A DNA stretch of 64,000 nucleotides from Bacteroidota bacterium. GTDB taxonomy: Bacteria > Bacteroidota > Bacteroidia > Chitinophagales > Chitinophagaceae. Where the stretch lies: assembly GCA_029561255.1 (NCBI GenBank), contig JAKQJH010000196.1, positions 1-64,000 of the forward strand, given 5' to 3'. Positions 57,151 through 64,000 of this stretch are shown one piece after another. The stretch's first letter is position 1, and every line of letters starts with the position of its first letter. A program made the position numbers and the translations under genes. The notes under the pieces were generated by a model. It ran no database searches, was not told where the DNA came from, and was given only the letters and a program-made list of their open reading frames with translations.

Positions 57151-59271
57151 ATGAAGCTTTTTCCCGATTCGGCGCAGGTGCAACTGGAATTTAACAAGGT
57201 CAGGGACCTGTTGGCCCTTTACTGTCAGAGCGATCATGCCCGGGCCAAAGCGCAGGAACTACGTGTGCATACCAGACGGGATTTTATTGAACTGGAGCTC
57301 CGGCAGACTCATGAATACCGTCAGCTGTCTGCCAATAGTATTTATTTCCCGAATGAAGTAATCCTGAACCTCTCAAAAGAATTAAAACTGTTATCGATTC
57401 CAGGCGCCATGCTGACTGGGGAGCAGTTTATTGCCATCCGCAAACTCTGTGAAAATACAGCTGCTATTTTCCGATGGTTTGATAATGAACGCCGCCTGGC
57501 ATATCCGGGGCTGACAAAGGTTATCAATGATACCTATTATGAAAAAGTCATTGTGGAACTCATTGACGACGTGCTGGATGAATCAGGACAGGTCAAGGAC
57601 AATGCATCTGATGATCTGCGGAACATTCGTATGAATCTGTACCGCAAAAGAAATGAACTCCGGAAAGTCTTTGAACGGATTGTCTCCAAACTTAATAAGC
57701 AGGGATATCTTGCTGAAATTGAAGAAAGTTTTATGAGCGGGAGACGGGTTGTAGCGGTGTTTGCGGAGCAGAAAAGAACGGTGAAAGGGATTTTGCACGG
57801 GGAAAGTGACAGCCGGAAAACAGCCTTTGTGGAACCCGAAGAAACAATTGAACTTAACAACGCGGTCCATGAACTTGAAAACGACGAACGGAAAGAAGTG
57901 ATCCGGTTGTTAAAAGAACTGACTGCGAAATTATCCGTTTATGCCGCGTTACTCAGTACGTACCACCGGGTAATGGGTGAGTATGATTTTATAAGGGCCA
58001 AAGCCCGTCTTGCCGGAGATATGAACGGGGAATACCCGGTGATTATGGACAAGGCCGGCGTTCACCTGGTGGAAGCCCGCCATCCGTTATTGTACCTGTA
58101 CAACCGTAAGCTGAATAAAGAAACCGTCCCCGTTTCAGTTACCCTTGAAGAATCCAGCCGGATACTGGTGATCAGCGGACCCAATGCCGGTGGTAAAACG
58201 GTGACCATGAAAACCATCGGGTTGTTGCAGCTGATGGTGCAGAGCGGTTTGCTGGTGCCGGTGCATCCTTCTTCGCGGTTTGGCATCTTCAAACAACTGA
58301 TGATCCATATCGGGGATACCCAGAGCATCGAATTTGAACTGAGTACGTACAGCAGTCATTTGCTGCATATGAAAGATTTTATCACGCATGCCAATGGACG
58401 GACTTTATTCTTTATCGATGAACTGGGGAGTGGAACGGATCCGAACCTGGGGGGGGCTTTTGCGGAAGTGATCCTTCAGGAACTGGTAAAAAAGCATGCG
58501 ATTGGTGTGGTGACCACCCACTACCTCAACCTGAAAGTGATGGCCGGTAAAACACCGGGTATCATGAATGGCGCCATGAGTTTTGATGAGAAAAACCTGC
58601 AGCCATTATATAAACTGGTGCTGGGGAAGCCCGGCAGTTCCTACACGTTCTCCATTGCGGAAAGGATCGGTATGGATAAACAACTGATCAACCGGGCCCG
58701 CCAGTTAGTGGATGAGGATCAGTACCGGCTCGATAAACTATTGAACCGCACTGAGCAGGACCTGCAGCAATTGCAAAAAAAGGAAAAGCAGCTGAGTCAT
58801 ACCCTGAAAGAAAATGAACAGATCCGGAAGGAAATGCAACAGGTACTGGAAAAGGAAAAGCACCGTCAGCAGGTGGAATTACTAAAAGAACAGAACCGGG
58901 TGGCTGAACAGAAAATCGCTTATATGAAGGATATGGAGCGGAAGCTGAAACAGATCATGATCGAATGGCGGAGAGCGGAAAATAAGCAGAAAGTGATCAA
59001 ACAAATGGAGGCACTCCTCTTTAAGAAAGATGAGACGAAAGTGGTTGGTAAAATGCAGAAGAAGATAGACGAAAAGTTTAAAGAAGTGGGAGGCGAGATC
59101 CGGGTAGGTGATAAAGTGAAAATGAAAAAAAATCACCAGGTGGGACAAGTGATTGAATTAAGAGGTAAAAAAGCCATCGTAAAAATCGGAATGCTGCCCA
59201 TTCAGACTGATCTTGCCGGACTGGTGGTCGTGAAAGAAAAAGTAGCAGATCCCTCTGCAGATACGAAATAA
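57151..59271 (+). CDS. MutS2-like ATPase lacking a recognisable Smr domain
   Basis: 706 aa; VISGPNAGGKTVTMKTIGLLQLM, FIDELGSGTDPNLGGAFAEVIL, VVTTHYLNLKVMA; coiled-coil; KOW-like end GDKVKMKKNHQVGQVIELRGKKAIVKIGMLP; stops before an Smr domain. Confidence 0.9.
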   Translation: MKLFPDSAQVQLEFNKVRDLLALYCQSDHARAKAQELRVHTRRDFIELELRQTHEYRQLSANSIYFPNEVILNLSKELKLLSIPGAMLTGEQFIAIRKLCENTAAIFRWFDNERRLAYPGLTKVINDTYYEKVIVELIDDVLDESGQVKDNASDDLRNIRMNLYRKRNELRKVFERIVSKLNKQGYLAEIEESFMSGRRVVAVFAEQKRTVKGILHGESDSRKTAFVEPEETIELNNAVHELENDERKEVIRLLKELTAKLSVYAALLSTYHRVMGEYDFIRAKARLAGDMNGEYPVIMDKAGVHLVEARHPLLYLYNRKLNKETVPVSVTLEESSRILVISGPNAGGKTVTMKTIGLLQLMVQSGLLVPVHPSSRFGIFKQLMIHIGDTQSIEFELSTYSSHLLHMKDFITHANGRTLFFIDELGSGTDPNLGGAFAEVILQELVKKHAIGVVTTHYLNLKVMAGKTPGIMNGAMSFDEKNLQPLYKLVLGKPGSSYTFSIAERIGMDKQLINRARQLVDEDQYRLDKLLNRTEQDLQQLQKKEKQLSHTLKENEQIRKEMQQVLEKEKHRQQVELLKEQNRVAEQKIAYMKDMERKLKQIMIEWRRAENKQKVIKQMEALLFKKDETKVVGKMQKKIDEKFKEVGGEIRVGDKVKMKKNHQVGQVIELRGKKAIVKIGMLPIQTDLAGLVVVKEKVADPSADTK

Positions 59272-59275
59272 AAAA

Positions 59276-59306
59276 AACGAAGCCTTACGGGGCTTCGTTG
59301 CTATTT
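59276..59306. terminator. rho-independent terminator
   Basis: aacgaagcc-ttacg-gggcttcgtt. Confidence 0.7.
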
Positions 59307-59320
59307 AATGAGCAGGTAAG

Positions 59321-59749
59321 TCAGCTGTTGATGTAACTGTGTAACTGGTTAATGGTTTCTTTCTGTGCCAGTATTGTTTCTTTCACCACATCGGTCATTG
59401 ATATAATTCCGGTTAATTTTCCGTTGTCAAACACAGGCATATAGCGGATATTCTGGCCTGACATCAGTTCCATACAATGATCAATGCTGTCGGACGGTTT
59501 GATATGGGGTAAGTCAGTGGACATGATTTCTTCCACTCTTGTTTCATTGGAATGTTTTCCTTTCAGAATCACTTTGCGTGAATAATCCCGTTCCGTAACT
59601 ATGCCAAGGTACTCTTCACCCCGCATAACGACGAGGGAACCAATGTTTTTTATGGCCATGATTCCCAGGGCCTCTATAACAGATGTATCCGGGGCAACCG
59701 TAACCGGCTTAAAATTTTTTCTGTTTAATACAGTCGCAACATTAATCAT
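59321..59749 (-). CDS. CBS domain protein
   Basis: 142 aa; two CBS motifs (IEALGIMAIKNIGSLVVMRGEEYLGIVTERDYSRKV; CMELMSGQNIRYMPVFDNGKLTGIISMTDVV). Confidence 0.93.
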   Translation of the reverse strand: MINVATVLNRKNFKPVTVAPDTSVIEALGIMAIKNIGSLVVMRGEEYLGIVTERDYSRKVILKGKHSNETRVEEIMSTDLPHIKPSDSIDHCMELMSGQNIRYMPVFDNGKLTGIISMTDVVKETILAQKETINQLHSYINS

Positions 59750-59903
59750 ATGGCGTATGTTTCTGATGCAAAAGTTACAAAATAAACAGGTTTATACAAA
59801 ATCATTTTTTAGAAGGCCGTAAAATTACAGGCCCGGTAATCAGCTAAGTAGTAGTTCTCACTTAATATGTTGTAACATTGCGGTTGTAAACACCACGGTC
59901 CGG

Positions 59904-60926
59904 ATGGAGCAGAAACCCACAACCATAAAAGAGATAGCGAAACGACTGAATGTCTCGGTTTCGACCGTTTCCAGGGCGCTTCATAATCACTCGAGTATCG
60001 GCTTGCGGACAAAAATGCAGGTACAACAACTGGCAGCGGAACTCAATTATGAGCCCAATCAGGCCGCTATCTCATTCAAACAGGGGAAGACGATGACCCT
60101 GGGCGTCATATTGCCCAACCTGCAGGAAGAGTTTTTTTCACTGGCAATTAATGGGATAGAAGATATTGCGAGCCGCAATAATTATACGGTACTCATCGGC
60201 CAGTCAAGGGATAGTGCCGAGCGTGAAGCCCGGATTGTGGATACGATGCGCCGCCACCGGGTGGATGGCCTGGTGGTATCCTTAGCTAAAACCACCAAAA
60301 ATTTTGACCATTTTACCCAGTTGGAAAAATATAATATACCGGTCGTTTTCTTTGACCGGATTCCGGATCTTCCGGATATGTATTCGGTTTCCTGTAATCT
60401 GCAAAACAGTTCAATTGAGCTCGTGGACTGGCTGACAGCTCAGGGCCACCGGAAGATCGGGTTCATTAAAGGTCCTGATACATTGCTGCCCACCCGTGAA
60501 CGCTTACTCGGTTATCAGCAGGGGCTGAAAAAACATGGTATTAAGCCGGAGTCTTCTTATGTGGTATCCACTGACCTCAGTGCGGCAAAAACCGCTGATG
60601 CGATACATAAACTGCTGGCTTTAAGGAACCGTCCGACCGCGGTTATCACTTTTAATGATTATGTGGCGCTTGATGCCATGAAGTATGTAAAGCAACTTGG
60701 GTTGAATATCAATAAGGATATTGATTTTGTAAGTTTTGCCAACCTGCCGGTAACCAGTTACCTGGATCATCCTCCAGCCGCCTCGGTTGAACAGTTCCCG
60801 TACCAGCAGGCGGAAAAAGCGACAGAAGTATTGTTGCAGCTTATTAATAAGCAGGAACCGCCTACTGCGGTGCGCCGGATAGTGATGGAAGGACGCCTTG
60901 TTATAAATAAAAAGCAGCAGGGATAG
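59904..60926 (+). CDS. LacI family transcriptional regulator
   Basis: 340 aa; TIKEIAKRLNVSVSTVSRALHNHSSIGLRTKMQVQQLAAELNYEPNQAA. Confidence 0.95.
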   Translation: MEQKPTTIKEIAKRLNVSVSTVSRALHNHSSIGLRTKMQVQQLAAELNYEPNQAAISFKQGKTMTLGVILPNLQEEFFSLAINGIEDIASRNNYTVLIGQSRDSAEREARIVDTMRRHRVDGLVVSLAKTTKNFDHFTQLEKYNIPVVFFDRIPDLPDMYSVSCNLQNSSIELVDWLTAQGHRKIGFIKGPDTLLPTRERLLGYQQGLKKHGIKPESSYVVSTDLSAAKTADAIHKLLALRNRPTAVITFNDYVALDAMKYVKQLGLNINKDIDFVSFANLPVTSYLDHPPAASVEQFPYQQAEKATEVLLQLINKQEPPTAVRRIVMEGRLVINKKQQG

Positions 60927-60960
60927 CATTCCGCATCCGTTGACTTTAACCTGCTTTGGT

Positions 60961-60968
60961 TATCTTTG
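60961..60968 (+). promoter_or_regulatory. Bacteroidota-type -7 box TATCTTTG with upstream TTGAC
   Basis: TTGAC (60940-60944) then TATCTTTG. Confidence 0.5.
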
Positions 60969-60994
60969 TCAGCTAAATGTATAATCAATCAGAT

Positions 60995-61489
60995 ATGAAA
61001 AAACAGGTAATCGCGATCCTGCTGGCAGCAGGTCTTTTCGTAACACAGGCACAGGGTCAGCAATTTGAGCAGGATCCGAATGTGATACAGGGAAAAGCGG
61101 CAATGGGAAAACGCGTGTTTAAGACGGAGAATCCGGCGGCAGATAAAACCGAGAATTTTGATGTAAAAAGTATCGGGGTGGTGTCTTTTGCTGCATCCAA
61201 TACAGCAGATGGGAGTGCGAACAGTTATAAGCACGCCCTCCGGATTACGATGAGCCTGGTGATGGCCGATCCCAAAGCCGGGAATTACCAGCTGGTATTT
61301 TATTCCGAAGGGGAGCAGGTGCCGTTGGCTGTGGCCAGGGAAGCAGGGATGGTGAGTATTTATTATCCGGCATCAGTCTATACAGATATTAAAGAAAAAC
61401 TTGAACAGGCCCTGCAGGCCCGTAAGAAAGTAACGATTAAAGTGACCGAGAAGACGACCGGTTTCCGGGAAGGAGTCCTTTCTTTCTAA
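60995..61489 (+). CDS. secreted hypothetical protein
   Basis: MKKQVIAILLAAGLFVTQAQGQQF signal peptide; start refined from 60977. Confidence 0.7.
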   Translation: MKKQVIAILLAAGLFVTQAQGQQFEQDPNVIQGKAAMGKRVFKTENPAADKTENFDVKSIGVVSFAASNTADGSANSYKHALRITMSLVMADPKAGNYQLVFYSEGEQVPLAVAREAGMVSIYYPASVYTDIKEKLEQALQARKKVTIKVTEKTTGFREGVLSF

Positions 61490-61511
61490 AATTAACAATG
61501 AAAAATATTCG

Positions 61512-61540
61512 GGCCGGTCCAGCAATGGACCGGCTTTTTT
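61512..61540 (+). terminator. rho-independent terminator
   Basis: gccggtcc-agcaat-ggaccggc followed by T6. Confidence 0.88.
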
Positions 61541-61597
61541 ATTTCAGCCGGTTGAAATCTATCGGTTTTTAGTCGCTCAGAAACCACATAAATCAAA

Positions 61598-61770
61598 GAA
61601 ACTGCCTTTAGCCCGATCAGGCAGTTTATTATTACTTGCCAGTTAAAATCCAATCAATCTTATTTGTAGAATCAGCATAATACGAAGAATCTGCCTTTAG
61701 CCCCAGCGGGGCGACATACAATTAGCCGAAAGGTTAGAAAAGCTCCACTGAGCCCCAGCGGGGCGAAATA
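61598..61770. repeat. CTGCCTTTAGCCC / AGCCCCAGCGGGGCGAMATA intergenic palindromic repeats
   Basis: CTGCCTTTAGCCC twice (from about 61602 and 61691); GCCCCAGCGGGGC at 61700-61712 and 61752-61764. Confidence 0.85.
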
Positions 61771-61820
61771 TAATAGTAATATGATATAAATGCCGCTGGT
61801 AACAAGAGAAAGGTGGGATT

Positions 61821-62034
61821 GTCCGCCGAAGCCCTTGGTAATTTTTTTCAGAAAAGTGATTCAACAAAAAGCCCTCCGTAGCTTTAGCTACGGAGGGCGA
61901 ATCCCTTCTTCGCTAAAGCTTCGAAGGGCGAAGGTATTTAGCGGATTTATCCGCCGTAGCCCTCAAACAAATCATTCTGAGGAGGTAAATTCAACAAAAA
62001 GCCCTTCGTAGCTTTAGCTTCGAAGGGCGAAGGC
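61821..62034. repeat. ~130-bp tandem palindromic repeat/terminator unit abutting tRNA-Ser
   Basis: ATTCAACAAAAAGCCCTYCGTAGCTTTAGCTWCGRAGGGCGA at 61859 and 61989 (offset 130); CCGCCGWAGCCCT at 61823 and 61951 (offset 128). Confidence 0.88.
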
Positions 62035-62118
62035 GGAGAGAGAGGGATTCGAACCCCCGGACCTGTAACAGTCAACGGTTTTCAAGACCGCCGCATTAGA
62101 CCGCTCTGCCATCTCTCC
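62034..62118 (-). tRNA. tRNA-Ser (UGA)
   Basis: Reverse complement GGAGAGATGGCAGAGCGGTCTAATGCGGCGGTCTTGAAAACCGTTGACTGTTACAGGTCCGGGGGTTCGAATCCCTCTCTCTCCG; long variable arm; anticodon TGA. Confidence 0.96.
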
Positions 62119-62173
62119 GGGTGCAAAATAAACGGCTTGCACTTTATCTTCCAAAAATTATTCGCTATTCAAG

Positions 62174-62181
62174 TAATTTTG
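62174..62181 (+). promoter_or_regulatory. -7 box TAATTTTG upstream of ABC transporter
   Basis: TAnnTTTG match 17 bp before TTG start 62198. Confidence 0.4.
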
Positions 62182-62197
62182 TTTCAAATCATTACAA

Positions 62198-64000
62198 TTG
62201 AAGCACCTCAGCGCCCTCAATAAGTATTTCTGGAAATACCGGATCCGGCTCGGCGGAGGGATTCTTTTTGTATTCCTGTCCAACTATTTCAACGTGTTAT
62301 CCCCCCAGGTAACCGGTTTTGTGATTGATTTTGTACAACGTTCACTGAACCTTCCCGGTTATAAAGCCCCGGAAAAAAAGCCTGATTATGATATGCTGGT
62401 CGATAAATTCATCACTTCGGTGGATGGATCAGGGTATTCGATCGGGAAAATTGTGGCAATCTGCGGGATGACCATCCTGGTACTGGCCCTGCTCCGGGGA
62501 TTTTTCCTGTTTCTCATGCGCCAAACGATCATTGTGATGAGCCGGTACATTGAATATGAGCAGAAAAATGAGGTTTTCAGTCATTACCAGCGACTGGATA
62601 TGGCTTTTTATAAAGCACAGAGTACCGGCGATCTGATGAACCGGATTGCGGAGGATGTCAGCCGTGTGCGGATGTTTACCGGTCCGGCTATTATGTACCT
62701 GGCCAACCTCATTTCGGTCATTTCACTCAGTGTGTTCTTTATGTTGAAGCGGGATCCGGAGCTCACCCTCTACGTGCTGGCCCCGTTACCAATCCTGGCC
62801 ATTACAATCTATTTTGTAAATACGACCATTCACCGCAGAAGTGAAAAAATCCAGGAGTCGCTTTCCCAACTGACCACCAATGCCCAGGAAACCTATTCCG
62901 GGATCCGGGTAATAAAATCGTTTGTGCAGGAAAAAGCAATGATGGGCTTTTTTACAAAAAATGCGGAGGAGTTCAAAAAAAATGTACTTGGACTGGTAAA
63001 AGTGGAGGCGATCTATTTCCCTTCGATCACATTGCTCATCGGACTCAGTACGTTGCTCACTATTATGATTGGCGGGTTGTATTATATTAAAGGAGGACAT
63101 GGCATCGGTGTGAATACTATCGTCGAATTTGTGATGTACATTAATATGCTCACTTTCCCGGTGAGTGCTATCGGGCTTACGGCCAGTATGATTCAGCGGG
63201 CTGCCGCTTCCCAGAAACGAATCAATGAATTTTTGGAAACTGAACCGGCGGTCAGGAATGAACAAACGGGTGAGAAAACCACCCTGAAAGGTGCTATCCG
63301 ATTTGATCAGGTTGATTTCGTTTACCCGAATACAGGCATCCGGGCCATTCAGGATTTCAGTCTTACGATCAGGCCGGGAGAAAAAATTGCCATTGTTGGT
63401 CGTACCGGAAGTGGTAAAACCACCCTGGCCCAGTTGCTGCTCCGGATGTTTGATGTAACAGGAGGGTGTATTGAACTGGATGGGAAGGATATCCGGCAAA
63501 TCAACCTCGCTGATTTAAGGGGACAGATCAGCTATGTGCCACAGGATGTCTTTCTGTTCAGCGAGACGGTTGAAAATAATATCGGGTTTGGGCTTACTGC
63601 TTATGACCATACCCAGGTGGAGGGGGCTGCCGGCAGGGCCAGTGTAGACAAGGAAATTGAGGGATTTTCAGAACGTTATGAGACCATGATCGGGGAACGG
63701 GGAGTAACGCTTAGCGGGGGCCAGAAACAACGGATTTCAATTGCCAGAGCGTTGATCAAGAACCCGGAAATAGTCATTTTTGATGATTGCCTGAGTGCCG
63801 TGGATGCCAGTACCGAAAAAGCCATTATCAGTGGGCTCAACGAATACCTGGAAGCAAAAACAGCCATTATAATCACCCACCGTATTTTCTCACTGTTCAA
63901 TTTTGATAGGGTAGTGGTGCTGGAAAATGGCAGAATAACAGAAACCGGCACTCATGAAGAATTGCTGGCCGTGAACGGCTATTATGCTTCTCTTTACAGG
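62198..64000 (+). CDS. ABC transporter ATP-binding protein/permease (exporter type, MsbA-like), 3' partial
   Basis: 601 codons open to the window end from TTG: LKHLSALNKYFWKYRIRLGGGILFVFLSNYFNVLSPQVTGFVID...IAIVGRTGSGKTTLAQLLLRMFD...GVTLSGGQKQRISIARALIKNPEIVIFDDCLSAVDAST. Missing from the ORF track. Confidence 0.94.
   Translation, partial: MKHLSALNKYFWKYRIRLGGGILFVFLSNYFNVLSPQVTGFVIDFVQRSLNLPGYKAPEKKPDYDMLVDKFITSVDGSGYSIGKIVAICGMTILVLALLRGFFLFLMRQTIIVMSRYIEYEQKNEVFSHYQRLDMAFYKAQSTGDLMNRIAEDVSRVRMFTGPAIMYLANLISVISLSVFFMLKRDPELTLYVLAPLPILAITIYFVNTTIHRRSEKIQESLSQLTTNAQETYSGIRVIKSFVQEKAMMGFFTKNAEEFKKNVLGLVKVEAIYFPSITLLIGLSTLLTIMIGGLYYIKGGHGIGVNTIVEFVMYINMLTFPVSAIGLTASMIQRAAASQKRINEFLETEPAVRNEQTGEKTTLKGAIRFDQVDFVYPNTGIRAIQDFSLTIRPGEKIAIVGRTGSGKTTLAQLLLRMFDVTGGCIELDGKDIRQINLADLRGQISYVPQDVFLFSETVENNIGFGLTAYDHTQVEGAAGRASVDKEIEGFSERYETMIGERGVTLSGGQKQRISIARALIKNPEIVIFDDCLSAVDASTEKAIISGLNEYLEAKTAIIITHRIFSLFNFDRVVVLENGRITETGTHEELLAVNGYYASLYR

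Noticed and set aside
59869-59889. GTTGTAA direct repeat before the LacI gene as an operator
   Set aside because: Only 7 bp per copy in AT-rich DNA; too weak to support without further evidence.
61790-62011. 73-aa ORF MPLVTRERWDCPPKPLVIFF...
   Set aside because: Translation of palindromic repeat DNA; no start signals or domain support.
62786-63499. 237-aa minus-strand ORF (and 63676-63951)
   Set aside because: Antisense to the clearly coding ABC exporter frame.

Overview
This is a 64 kb chromosomal window from a member of the Bacteroidota, most likely Chitinophagaceae-like. The lineage is inferred from T9SS type A/B C-terminal domains, TAnnTTTG promoter boxes, futalosine-pathway menaquinone genes and MlaE/F/D without an obvious MlaC. 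Most of it is ordinary housekeeping: prfC, purB, mqnA, mqnE, dapF, dnaE, trxA, msrA, sdaA, a MutS2-like ATPase, CorA, a uridine phosphorylase-like gene, tRNA-Cys and tRNA-Ser. There is also a small glycan/glycosyltransferase cluster at about 11.9-18.4 kb. More accessory parts are: (i) three tandem secreted paralogues sharing a GDF...GDHT...LDD module (4.3-9.7 kb); (ii) a T9SS-exported DUF3494 ice-binding-like protein preceded by a 12-bp direct repeat with 22-bp spacing; (iii) a stress-type cluster (phosphoribosyltransferase, alpha/beta hydrolase, DUF892-like, erythromycin esterase-like, PEBP) in which two genes are C-terminally truncated; (iv) a charge-bipartite histone H1-like protein; (v) several intergenic repeat families, including a 36-bp near-perfect inverted repeat flanking prfC and a tandem ~130-bp palindromic repeat/terminator unit abutting tRNA-Ser. 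I see no phage, CRISPR array, transposase or recognisable defence operon. The most unusual signals are the intergenic repeats, not a gene-encoded system. All family assignments come from reading motifs; no database search was run.
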